A stretch of 30,663 nt of DNA, from positions 1-30,663 of the forward strand of contig JAEYTY010000023.1 in NCBI GenBank assembly GCA_023433775.1. The letters are read 5' to 3'. The position numbers and the translations under genes are program-made. Origin of the DNA: Pseudomonadota bacterium (GTDB lineage: Bacteria > Pseudomonadota > Alphaproteobacteria > Rhizobiales > Devosiaceae). Below the pieces are notes generated by a model. It had not been told where the DNA came from and made no database searches. It was given only the letters and a program-made list of their open reading frames with translations. Shown here in pieces: positions 22,512 through 30,228 of this stretch (positions within the stretch are counted from its first letter, which is position 1; the number at the start of each line of letters is the position of its first letter).

Positions 22512-23132
22512 GTGGACGACACCATTATTCCCGTTTTTGATCTGGGCGGCGTTTTCGTCGACTGGAACCCCATGTATCTCTTCCGCAAGCTGTTCGACAG
22601 CGAGGAAGATGCGCTCTGGTTTCACCAGAATATCTGCACCGGCGACTGGAACCTCGAATTCGACGCCGGCGAGCTTTATGCCGAGGGCGTCGCCAAGCTG
22701 GTCACGCGCTTTCCCAAATATTGGCGCGAAATCACGGCCTACAATGAGCGCTGGACCGAAACCTTCGGGCCGTTCATCCAGGGCACAATCGACATCCATA
22801 ATGAGCTGATCGACCAGGACATCCCCACTTTCGCGATCACCAATTTCTCCTGGGAGAAATGGATGAGCCGGCTGGGGGAATGGCCCTTCCTCGAAAAGTT
22901 CGATGGGGTAATCGTCTCGGGTCTCGAAGGGCTGGTGAAGCCCGATCCGCGGATTTATCGCGTGTTCTGCGAACGTTATGGCATGGCGCCGGAGGCTTGC
23001 GTGTTCATCGATGACAGCGAGCCCAATATCGTGGCGGCGCGCAAATTCGGGATGCATGGCGTGCACTTCAAGGACCCGGTGCATCTGCGGGCGGACTTGA
23101 TTGCGCTGGGGCTGCCGCTGAAGGCCAAATAG
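22512..23132 (+). CDS. HAD-superfamily (subfamily IA) hydrolase
   Basis: This 206-residue Rossmann-like phosphatase-type enzyme has motif I FDLGGVFVDWN with nucleophile D10, motif II AITNFS (T110), motif III lysine K143 in GLVKPDPRIYR, and motif IV FIDDSEPN (D167, D168). In motif I the residue two after the nucleophile is Gly instead of Asp. This occurs in the epoxide-hydrolase-N-like and YihX-like group, so substrate and even phosphatase activity are uncertain. The start is GTG at 22512 with only GGA upstream. It lies 74 bp after the pilus-domain gene, past a small GCCTTG/CAAGGC hairpin (22450-22465), and converges on upp. Confidence 0.88.
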   Translation: MDDTIIPVFDLGGVFVDWNPMYLFRKLFDSEEDALWFHQNICTGDWNLEFDAGELYAEGVAKLVTRFPKYWREITAYNERWTETFGPFIQGTIDIHNELIDQDIPTFAITNFSWEKWMSRLGEWPFLEKFDGVIVSGLEGLVKPDPRIYRVFCERYGMAPEACVFIDDSEPNIVAARKFGMHGVHFKDPVHLRADLIALGLPLKAK

Positions 23133-23197
23133 GACGAGCGCAGCGAGGACGCCGCGCGTCGCGCGCCCCGACTGGAGCGCGACCAGCGCGTGAAGTC

Positions 23198-23827
23198 CTA
23201 CTTCGTGCCGTACATGCGGTCACCAGCATCGCCGAGGCCGGGTACGATATAGCCTTTTTCATTGAGATGGCTGTCGATCGAGGCGGTAAAAATCGGCACG
23301 TCCGGGTGAGCCGTCACAAAACGCTCGACTCCTTCGGGCGCGGCGAGAAGGCAGAGAAAGCGGATATTGTTGGCGCCGCGTTCCTTAAGCTTTTCGATGG
23401 CGGCGGTGGCTGAATTGGCCGTGGCCAGCATGGGATCGACCACGATGATCAGGCGATCCTCGAGGTTGGACGGCGCCTTGAAGTAATATTCGACCGGCTG
23501 GAGCGTTTCGTGATCGCGGTAGAGCCCGATATGGGCGACGCGGGCCGCGGGCACGAGATCGAGCATTCCATCGAGCAGGCCATTGCCGGCGCGCAGGATC
23601 GAGGCAAAGACCAGCTTCTTGCCCTTGATGGCCGGTGAATCCATCTGCGCCATCGGCGTTTCGATGGGGATCATTTCCAGCTCAAGATCGCGCGTCACCT
23701 CATAGCACATCAGATGGGCTATTTCCCGCAGGAGGCGCCGGAACCCGGCGATAGAGGTCTCCTTGTTGCGCATGATGGTGAGTTTGTGCTGGATCATCGG
23801 GTGATCGATGACCGTCACATTGCCCAT
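23198..23827 (-). CDS. upp: Uracil phosphoribosyltransferase
   Basis: Upp converts uracil and PRPP to UMP, salvaging the base released by nucleoside phosphorylases. The 209-residue form begins MGNVTVIDHPMIQHKLTIMR, like rhizobial relatives. It contains SILRAGNGLLDGM (about 76-88), EYYFKAP, and the PRPP-binding loop VDPMLATANSATAAIEKLKERG (130-151). The C-terminus GYIVPGLGDAGDRMYGTK is the uracil-binding signature. In-frame ATGs at 23839 and 23878 would lengthen the protein beyond family norm, and none of the starts has a clear ribosome site. It is the last gene of the nucleoside-salvage run, 87 bp after deoB. Confidence 0.95.
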   Translation of the reverse strand: MGNVTVIDHPMIQHKLTIMRNKETSIAGFRRLLREIAHLMCYEVTRDLELEMIPIETPMAQMDSPAIKGKKLVFASILRAGNGLLDGMLDLVPAARVAHIGLYRDHETLQPVEYYFKAPSNLEDRLIIVVDPMLATANSATAAIEKLKERGANNIRFLCLLAAPEGVERFVTAHPDVPIFTASIDSHLNEKGYIVPGLGDAGDRMYGTK

Positions 23828-23914
23828 GACCTTGCTCATCCTGAATACCCCAGTCTTTGACGCGTTTCCGAACCGCAAAACCGGCTACCACTTTTGCTGG
23901 AAACGCTTATCGCG

Positions 23915-25132
23915 CTAAATGAAGGACTTGCCGTGGCGACCGGGCGCGAGGCCCAGCCAGGCGGCAATGGTTTCGCCAATATCGGCGAAGGTGGACCTAA
24001 TGCCAATCTCTCCCGGCGCGAGGGCTGGGGAAAAGAGCAGAATGGGCACCTGTTCGCGCGTGTGATCCGTGCCGGGCCAGGTGGGATCATTGCCATGGTC
24101 GGCGGTGAGGATCAGCAGATCATCGTGGCGCATGGCGGCGATAATTTCAGGCAGGCGGGAATCGAAATATTCGAGCGCCGCCGCATAGCCGGGAACATCG
24201 CGGCGGTGGCCATATTCAGAGTCGAAATCGACGAAATTGGTCATGATGAAAGCGCGGTCCGCAGCCATTTCCATGGCTTCGAGCGTCTTGTCGAAGAGCT
24301 GGGGCAGACCCGTGCCCTTGAGCTTATGGGTGACGCCGGAGCCCGCATAGATGTCGGAAATTTTGCCGATGGCGAAGACCGGGTTGCCGGCTGAAGCATT
24401 GCGATCAAGCAGGGTTGGCTCGGGCGAGGGAATGGCGAAGTCGCGGCGATTGCCGGTGCGCTTGAAGGTGTCGGGCGTTTCGCCGGTGAAGGGCCGGGCG
24501 ATGACGCGACCGATATTGAGCGGCGCGGTCAATTCGAAGGCGATCTGGCAGATTTCGTAGAGCCGCTCGAGACCGAAATGGCTCTCGTGGGCGGCGATCT
24601 GGAACACGGAATCGATGGAGGTGTAGCAGATGGGCTTGCCGGTTCGGATATGCTCCTCGCCCAGCTCGGCAATGATAGTGGTGCCCGAGGCGTGCTTGTC
24701 GCCCAGAATGCCGGGCAGATTGGCGCGTTTGATGAATTCGGCAATCAGGTCGGGCGGGAAGGTGGGCTCGGTCTGCGGAAAATAGCCCCATTCAAAGGGC
24801 ACGGGCACGCCGGCGATTTCCCAATGGCCGGATGGGGTGTCCTTGCCCTTGCTGATTTCGCGACCCACGCCGAAGCGCCCCCCTTTGGGGGTGGCGGACA
24901 GATTGGGCGGCAGAGTGCCGGTGGAGAGCTTTATGGCAGCGCCGAGGCCCATTGCGTCCATGTTGGGCACATTGAGCGGACCGGCGCGGAGGCCGGCGCG
25001 ATCCGCCTTGCCGGCGGCGGCCCATTCGGCGATGTGGCCAACGGTGTTCGAGCCGACATCGCCATAGGCGGCAGCATCAGGCGCGCCGCCAATTCCGACA
25101 CTGTCGAGCAGGCAGATAATTGCGCGGGGCAT
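23915..25132 (-). CDS. deoB: Phosphopentomutase DeoB
   Basis: DeoB interconverts (deoxy)ribose-1-phosphate and -5-phosphate, linking the phosphorylases to DeoC. The 405-residue alkaline-phosphatase-fold enzyme has a metal-binding Asp in CLLDSVGIGGAPDA at the N-terminus, a cap domain beginning around 100 (KDTPSGHWEIAGVP), and C-terminal metal ligands in NFVDFDSEYGHRRD and TADHGNDPTWPGTDHTRE. The start at 25132 is firm: AAGGAG lies 7 nt upstream, overlapping the last codons of deoA, whose stop is 4 bp away. A longer frame to 25228 is spurious. Confidence 0.96.
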   Translation of the reverse strand: MPRAIICLLDSVGIGGAPDAAAYGDVGSNTVGHIAEWAAAGKADRAGLRAGPLNVPNMDAMGLGAAIKLSTGTLPPNLSATPKGGRFGVGREISKGKDTPSGHWEIAGVPVPFEWGYFPQTEPTFPPDLIAEFIKRANLPGILGDKHASGTTIIAELGEEHIRTGKPICYTSIDSVFQIAAHESHFGLERLYEICQIAFELTAPLNIGRVIARPFTGETPDTFKRTGNRRDFAIPSPEPTLLDRNASAGNPVFAIGKISDIYAGSGVTHKLKGTGLPQLFDKTLEAMEMAADRAFIMTNFVDFDSEYGHRRDVPGYAAALEYFDSRLPEIIAAMRHDDLLILTADHGNDPTWPGTDHTREQVPILLFSPALAPGEIGIRSTFADIGETIAAWLGLAPGRHGKSFI

Positions 25133-25136
25133 GGGT

Positions 25137-26459
25137 TTACTCCTTAGGCGAGACGCGGCCGGCAAGCAGCGGATTGGATGGCGCTTCTTCGCCCAGCTTG
25201 TAGGCGGCCCTGAGCCGGACTTCGGCATCGGCGGCGCTGGCTTCGTCAGCGGCGTGAAGGCGAGCGATGGGGGTGCGCGAATCGACGCGGACGCCGAGGC
25301 TCATCAGGCGGTCAAAGCCGACGCGGTGATCTATGGAATCGGTGGGCAGGGTGCGGCCACCGCCGAGGGCGACAACGGCCATGCCCACGCCCCGCGTGTC
25401 GATTGCGCTAATGATGCCCTGCCCTTCGGCAAAGACATCGCGGATAATGGGCGCCGGGGCGAGATAGGCGCTGACATTTTCGACGAAATCGGCCGGGCCG
25501 CCCAGGGCGTGGACCATGATGGAAAAGCGCTCGGTGGCGCGGCCATTGTCCAGCGCGGACTGGGCCAGCAGGCGGCCGGCGTCGAGCGTCGTCGCCTTGC
25601 CGGTCATCACGGCGATTTCGGCGCAAAGGGCGAGCGTGACTTCGCGCACGCGCCAGTCCTGATGGGCGCCGGTGAGGAAATCGACGGCATTGCGCATTTC
25701 GAGACCATTGCCGGCGGCGCTGGCCAGGGGCTCGTTCATATCGGTGATGAGGGCGCTGGTGTTGAGGCCAGCGCCATTGGCGACGGTGACGAGGCTTTGG
25801 GCCAGATCGCGTGATTTTTCCAGGGTCGGCATGAAGGCGCCGGAGCCGGTTTTCACATCGAGAATGAGCGCCTGAAGCCCGGCGGCGAGCTTTTTGGAGA
25901 GGATGGAGGCGGTGATCAGCGATATGGATTCCACAGTCGCGGTCACGTCGCGGATGGAATAGAGCGTCTTGTCGGCGGGGGCGAGGTCGGCGGTCTGGCC
26001 GATAATGGCGCATCCGGCCTGCCGCACGACCTGATGGAACAGCGCGTTATCGGGACTGGTGGTGTAGCCGGGGATGGAGTCGAATTTGTCCAGCGTGCCG
26101 CCTGTGTGGCCGAGGCCCCTGCCCGAGATCATCGGCACGTAAATGCCCATGGCGGCGAGGATGGGCGCAAGCATGAGGCTGACATTGTCGCCGACGCCGC
26201 CGGTGGAGTGCTTGTCGGCCACCGGGCCATCGAGATCGGACCAATCGAGCACGGCGCCGCTGTCGCGCATGGCGATAGTGAGGGCGACGCGCTCATCCAT
26301 GTTCATGTCATTGAAATAGACCGCCATGGCGAAGGCGGCAGCCTGGGCATGGGACACGGTGCCATTGGCGAAACCGGCGATGAAGCGGGCGATCTCTTCG
26401 GAGGAGAGAGCCTGGCCATCGCGTTTGCGGGCAATTGTTTCCTGGGGGAGATAGGCCAT
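25137..26459 (-). CDS. deoA: Thymidine phosphorylase DeoA
   Basis: DeoA splits thymidine (and deoxyuridine) with phosphate to base and deoxyribose-1-phosphate. The 440-residue protein has the phosphate-binding KHSTGGVGDN at 83-92, the family signature SGRGLGHTGGTLDK at 112-125, and a substrate-site SIRDVTATVESISLITASILSKK segment. The C-terminal alpha/beta domain is complete. Its ATG directly follows the TGA of the preceding small gene (TGAATG, 26457-26462) with no ribosome site of its own, so translation probably depends on re-initiation. Confidence 0.96.
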   Translation of the reverse strand: MAYLPQETIARKRDGQALSSEEIARFIAGFANGTVSHAQAAAFAMAVYFNDMNMDERVALTIAMRDSGAVLDWSDLDGPVADKHSTGGVGDNVSLMLAPILAAMGIYVPMISGRGLGHTGGTLDKFDSIPGYTTSPDNALFHQVVRQAGCAIIGQTADLAPADKTLYSIRDVTATVESISLITASILSKKLAAGLQALILDVKTGSGAFMPTLEKSRDLAQSLVTVANGAGLNTSALITDMNEPLASAAGNGLEMRNAVDFLTGAHQDWRVREVTLALCAEIAVMTGKATTLDAGRLLAQSALDNGRATERFSIMVHALGGPADFVENVSAYLAPAPIIRDVFAEGQGIISAIDTRGVGMAVVALGGGRTLPTDSIDHRVGFDRLMSLGVRVDSRTPIARLHAADEASAADAEVRLRAAYKLGEEAPSNPLLAGRVSPKE

Positions 26460-26756
26460 TCAGCGGGCCGGCAAACGATAGAGCCGGACGGGCGACGGCG
26501 TGCGGGCGATGACCTTCTTGGCCTCAAGATCGAGCTGCACCGCCTTGACCCACCAGCCGGCCTTGTCGCCACCGGGAAAGACGTCCTGCGGCAGGATTTT
26601 CTTCACGGCGGCGATGACATCGGCCACTGTGTCACCGGGCGCAGCGCCGGGCAGGACTTTGAGCACGGCTTCGCGGACGATGGCGAATTTTGCGGCGTCG
26701 ACGCGATAGGTCTTGCCGGGCTGACCGACATTTTCGATTTCGATCTTGTCGGTCAT
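26460..26756 (-). CDS. Small conserved protein, DUF6958-like, between ALDH16 and deoA
   Basis: This 98-residue soluble protein has no assigned function. It begins MTDKIEIENVGQPGKTYRVDAAK, followed by helices with VREAVLKVLP, and has a central FPGGDKAGWWVKAVQLDLEAK and a basic end SPVRLYRLP. I recall this arrangement from a domain of unknown function (DUF6958), but that identification is from memory. GGAG 7 nt upstream of the ATG sits inside the last codons of the aldehyde dehydrogenase gene, whose stop is 2 bp away, and its own stop touches the deoA start. Such tight packing implies co-expression with nucleoside catabolism. A winged-helix-like or small binding role is possible but not shown. 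Confidence 0.82.
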   Translation of the reverse strand: MTDKIEIENVGQPGKTYRVDAAKFAIVREAVLKVLPGAAPGDTVADVIAAVKKILPQDVFPGGDKAGWWVKAVQLDLEAKKVIARTPSPVRLYRLPAR

Positions 26757-26758
26757 GC

Positions 26759-29128
26759 TCACGCTCCGTAGGGAATCCAGACGTTCTTCACCTGTGTTGC
26801 CTTGCCGAGGAAATAGTCGCCGACAAAGCGTGGATCGGAAAGATCGTAGGCGAGGCCACGGCTGGTCCATGTCTGCTTGAGATTGCCGATCGAGGCCTTT
26901 TCGACCATGGCCGAGCCATCGGCGGGGCCCATGAACCAGAGACCATCGACGCCATCATGTTCGGCGAGGGTTTTGGCCAGAGTGACGCTATCGCCGGTGA
27001 CAATATTGACGACGCCCGAGGGCATGTCTGACGTCTCCAGCACCTGATAAAAATCGGTCATCGATAGTGGCGATTGGGACGAGGGGACGAGCACCACTGT
27101 GTTGCCCATGGCGATGGCCGGGGCGAGGAGCGCGATGGAGCCGAGCAGCGGCTGAGTGGCGGGGGCGACGATACCCATGACGCCCAGCGGCTCGACCATG
27201 GCAGCGGCGACGGCGCGCATGGGCGGATTGTGGACCGCGCCATCATATTTATCGGCCCAGCCGGCGAAGGCGAAGAGGCGCTGAATGGAGGTTTCAACCT
27301 CGGCGGCGCCGTCCTTGCCGGTTTGCGCCTTGATGCGGGCGGCGAATTCGTCGCGGCGATAGTCGAGATTTTCGGCGAGGAAATAGAGGATTTGCGCGCG
27401 GGAATGGGCGGCTGTATTGGCCCAGCCGGAGGCGGCGCGAGCGGCTTCGACGGCGTTGCGGATATCCTTGCGATTGCCCTCGCCGACTTCACCGACTTGA
27501 GCGCCATTCGGCGCGATGACGGGGCGGTTGTAGCCGCTATCCGGGCGGGCCTGCTTGCCGCCAATATACATTTTGGCGGTCTGGTCGAGATGGGCGTCGA
27601 GCGGGTTGGCTGCGCTTGCCGCCTTCGCGGGGGCTGCGCTGGCAGTAGCCGCTTTCAGCGTCTTCTCCCAGCTTGGCTTGAGATAGGCGCTCATCCCTTC
27701 GCGGCCACCTTCGCGGCCAAAACCGCTTTCCTTATAGCCGCCGAAGCCGACGGCGGCGTCGAACTGGTTGGTGCCGTTGATCCAGACCACGCCGGCCTTG
27801 AGCTTGGGCGCGATGTCGAGGGCGAGATTGATGTTTTCGCTCCAGAGCGTGGCGGCGAGGCCGTATTTTGTGTTGTTGGCGAGGGCCACGGCTTCCTCGG
27901 GCGTGCGGAAGCTCATGGCGACGAGGACGGGGCCGAAAATTTCCTCGGACACAAGGGTATTGGCCGGGGAAACATTGGTGACCAGCGCAGGCTTGAGGAA
28001 GCAACCCTTGGCCGGGATTTGCCCATCGGGTTCATAAACAATCGCGCCTTCGGCGACGCCACGCTTCATCAGATCCTTGATGCGCTCGACCTGAACCGGG
28101 GCGACCAAGGCGCCGATATCGACGGATTTATCGAGCGGATCGCCGACGCGGAGCTTGGCCATGCGCTTTTTGAGTTTTGTAATGAAGCGCTCTTCGATGC
28201 TTTCCTGCACGAGGAGGCGGGAGCCGGCGCAGCAGACCTGGCCCTGATTGAACCAGATGGCTTCAACGAGCCCTTCGATGGCGCTGTCGATGTCAGCATC
28301 CTCGAAGACGATATAGGGCGACTTGCCGCCCAGCTCGAGGCTGAGCCCCTTGCCTGAACCGGCCGTGGCCGCGCGAATGATCTTGCCGACTTCGGTGGAG
28401 CCGGTGAAGGCGATCTTGTCGATATCGGGGTGATTGACGATGGCGGCGCCGGTATCGCCTTCGCCGGTGACAATATTGACCACGCCCTTGGGCAGGCCGG
28501 CGCGCTCGCAGATTTCGGCGAAGAGCAGCGCGGTGAGCGAGGTGAATTCGGCGGGCTTGAGCACCACTGTGTTGCCCGCCGCGAGAGCTGGCGCGATTTT
28601 CCAGGCCAGCATCAGCAGCGGGAAATTCCACGGGATGATCTGGCCGCAGACGCCATAGGGCACCTGGCCGGGAAACTGCTGATCGAGATGGATGGCCCAG
28701 CCGGCATGGTGATAGAAATGGCGGGCGGCCAATGGGATATCGGCATCGCGGCTTTCGCGGATCGGCTTACCATTGTCCATGGTTTCGAGCACGGCGAAGA
28801 GGCGGGCGTGCTTCTGGATGGCGCGGGCGATGGCATAGAGATATTTGCCGCGCTCATAGCCGGTTAGCGCGCTCCAGGTTTTGAAGGCGGCGCGTGCGGC
28901 CTTCACCGCAGCGTTTACTTCCTCGGCTGAGCCATCGGTGATGTCCGCGAGCTTTTCGCCATTGGCGGGATTGGTGGAGGCGAAGGATTTGCCGGGCTTG
29001 GTCCATTTTCCATCGATGAAATGGCCAAACTTGCGCGAATGGCTATCAAGCCAGGCAATGGCGGAATCCGGGCCTTCGGGCGCCGGGCCATATTCGAGGC
29101 TGTCGAAGATTTGCGCGATCTTGTTCAT
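26759..29128 (-). CDS. ALDH16-type double-domain aldehyde dehydrogenase
   Basis: This 789-residue protein contains two aldehyde dehydrogenase modules. The first (about 1-490) is complete: PWNFP with N168, LELGG with general base E265, and GQVCCAG with the catalytic C299. A linker rich in Ala and Lys (about 490-510) leads to a second ALDH-like module (about 515-789) that contains no cysteine at all, so it is non-catalytic. This is the architecture of bacterial ALDH16, in which the second domain is structural. GGGAG lies 6 nt before the ATG. The position between deoC and deoA suggests it oxidises acetaldehyde released by DeoC; a wider aldehyde range is possible. Confidence 0.92.
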   Translation of the reverse strand: MNKIAQIFDSLEYGPAPEGPDSAIAWLDSHSRKFGHFIDGKWTKPGKSFASTNPANGEKLADITDGSAEEVNAAVKAARAAFKTWSALTGYERGKYLYAIARAIQKHARLFAVLETMDNGKPIRESRDADIPLAARHFYHHAGWAIHLDQQFPGQVPYGVCGQIIPWNFPLLMLAWKIAPALAAGNTVVLKPAEFTSLTALLFAEICERAGLPKGVVNIVTGEGDTGAAIVNHPDIDKIAFTGSTEVGKIIRAATAGSGKGLSLELGGKSPYIVFEDADIDSAIEGLVEAIWFNQGQVCCAGSRLLVQESIEERFITKLKKRMAKLRVGDPLDKSVDIGALVAPVQVERIKDLMKRGVAEGAIVYEPDGQIPAKGCFLKPALVTNVSPANTLVSEEIFGPVLVAMSFRTPEEAVALANNTKYGLAATLWSENINLALDIAPKLKAGVVWINGTNQFDAAVGFGGYKESGFGREGGREGMSAYLKPSWEKTLKAATASAAPAKAASAANPLDAHLDQTAKMYIGGKQARPDSGYNRPVIAPNGAQVGEVGEGNRKDIRNAVEAARAASGWANTAAHSRAQILYFLAENLDYRRDEFAARIKAQTGKDGAAEVETSIQRLFAFAGWADKYDGAVHNPPMRAVAAAMVEPLGVMGIVAPATQPLLGSIALLAPAIAMGNTVVLVPSSQSPLSMTDFYQVLETSDMPSGVVNIVTGDSVTLAKTLAEHDGVDGLWFMGPADGSAMVEKASIGNLKQTWTSRGLAYDLSDPRFVGDYFLGKATQVKNVWIPYGA

Positions 29129-29193
29129 TTTTCGCTCCCGTGCGGGCGGCTAAGCTGGGCCCTGCGCGCATAGCGCTCCGGGCGTTCTTCGTT

Positions 29194-29218
29194 CAAAACA
29201 GTCCACCGGACTGTTTTG
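29194..29218. repeat. Perfect 11-bp inverted repeat (palindromic element) between deoC and ALDH16 genes
   Basis: CAAAACAGTCC (29194-29204) and GGACTGTTTTG (29208-29218) are perfect reverse complements around the three bases ACC. The stem has A-rich and T-rich outer ends, so its RNA could act like a bidirectional terminator or stabilise a 3' end. A smaller GGGC-TGC-GCCC hairpin (29220-29230) directly abuts it. It lies in the 110-bp gap that separates deoC from the aldehyde dehydrogenase gene, the largest gap in the operon. Its sequence matches, from memory, a palindrome seen repeatedly in alphaproteobacterial genomes, where it can be mistranslated as QNSPPDCF. Confidence 0.75.
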
Positions 29219-29238
29219 CGGGCTGCGCCCGACACTCA

Positions 29239-30228
29239 TCACACCATAGGCTGGCGATAATCGGCGGCGTAGTGGCCGGTGAGGCCATGTTCGAGCTGCC
29301 GCTCAATGTCGGTGAGCAGGCTCGACGCGCCGAAGCGGAAGAGATGAGGCTGCAGCCAGTGTGTGCCGAGCTCTTCCTTCATCAGCGCCATATATTTGAG
29401 CGCGTCGCCGGCGGTGGCGATGCCGCCGGCGGGCTTATAGCCGATCTCGATACCGGTCTCTTCGGCGAACCAGCGGATCATGCGGATCATGGTCAGCGAG
29501 GTGACGAGATTGGCATTGACCTTTTCCTTGCCGGTCGAGGTCTTTATGAAATCAGCGCCGGCCATCATGCAGACCAGGCTTGCCTTGGCGATATTGGTCT
29601 GGGTGGCCAATTCGCCCGTGCCCAGAATGGTCTTGATATGAGCGTCGCCGCAGGCCTTGCGGAAGGCTTTGACCTGGTCGTAAAGCGCCTGCCAATCGCC
29701 GCGCAGGACCATGCCGCGTTCGATGACAATGTCGATTTCCTTCGCGCCATCGGCAACGGAAAGCTCGATTTCGCGCAGCTTGGTTTCGACCGGGGCGAGG
29801 CCATGGGGGAAGGCGGTGGAGACGGCGGCGACGGGAATGCCGGTGCCTTCAAGCGCCGTGACCGCCGTCTTGACGAAGGAATGATAGACGCAGACGGCGC
29901 CGGGCAGGATGCGGCGGTCTTCCATGCCCAATTGGGCGAGAATATCGGCCCGGATGGGATGGCGGGCCTTGGCGCAGAGGCGCTCGACGCGGCCATCGGT
30001 ATCGTCGGCATTGAGGGTGGTGAGGTCGATCAGCGTGATGGCCTTGAGGAGCCAGGCGAGCTGATAGTCCTTCTTCACCGTGCGGCGGGCGCCAATGCTG
30101 CCGGCGCGGCGTTCGAGGGCCGAGCGGTTCATGCGGACGCGTTCGACCCAATCGAGATCGAGCGGGAAACCCGGATTGCGGGTATGGCCGGGCTGGGCGG
30201 CTTTTGAATCGACGATCTTGAGACTCAT
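29239..30228 (-). CDS. deoC: Deoxyribose-phosphate aldolase DeoC
   Basis: DeoC cleaves 2-deoxyribose-5-phosphate to glyceraldehyde-3-phosphate and acetaldehyde. The 329-residue protein is of the longer DERA type, with about 60 N-terminal residues before the TIM barrel. The Schiff-base lysine is K229 in DFIKTSTGK. The proton-relay residues D166 (EIDIVI) and K265 (GYKPAGGI) are present, as is DLTTLNADDT near the barrel start. The ATG overlaps the stop of the upstream phosphorylase by ATGA (30225-30228), and a GGAGGAG ribosome site lies in that gene's last codons, so the two should be translated together. The 110-bp gap after it contains the palindromic repeat. Confidence 0.96.
   Translation of the reverse strand: MSLKIVDSKAAQPGHTRNPGFPLDLDWVERVRMNRSALERRAGSIGARRTVKKDYQLAWLLKAITLIDLTTLNADDTDGRVERLCAKARHPIRADILAQLGMEDRRILPGAVCVYHSFVKTAVTALEGTGIPVAAVSTAFPHGLAPVETKLREIELSVADGAKEIDIVIERGMVLRGDWQALYDQVKAFRKACGDAHIKTILGTGELATQTNIAKASLVCMMAGADFIKTSTGKEKVNANLVTSLTMIRMIRWFAEETGIEIGYKPAGGIATAGDALKYMALMKEELGTHWLQPHLFRFGASSLLTDIERQLEHGLTGHYAADYRQPMV

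Noticed and set aside
23133..23197. GC-rich repeats between the HAD gene and upp as a terminator
   Set aside because: Several short GCGC stems (for example GACGC/GCGTC on the minus strand) exist but none has a T-tract or a clearly dominant fold.
29140..30207. Plus-strand 355-codon frame beginning with a QNSPPDCFAGC segment
   Set aside because: Its start is the translated palindromic repeat and the rest is antisense to deoC. It is not a gene.
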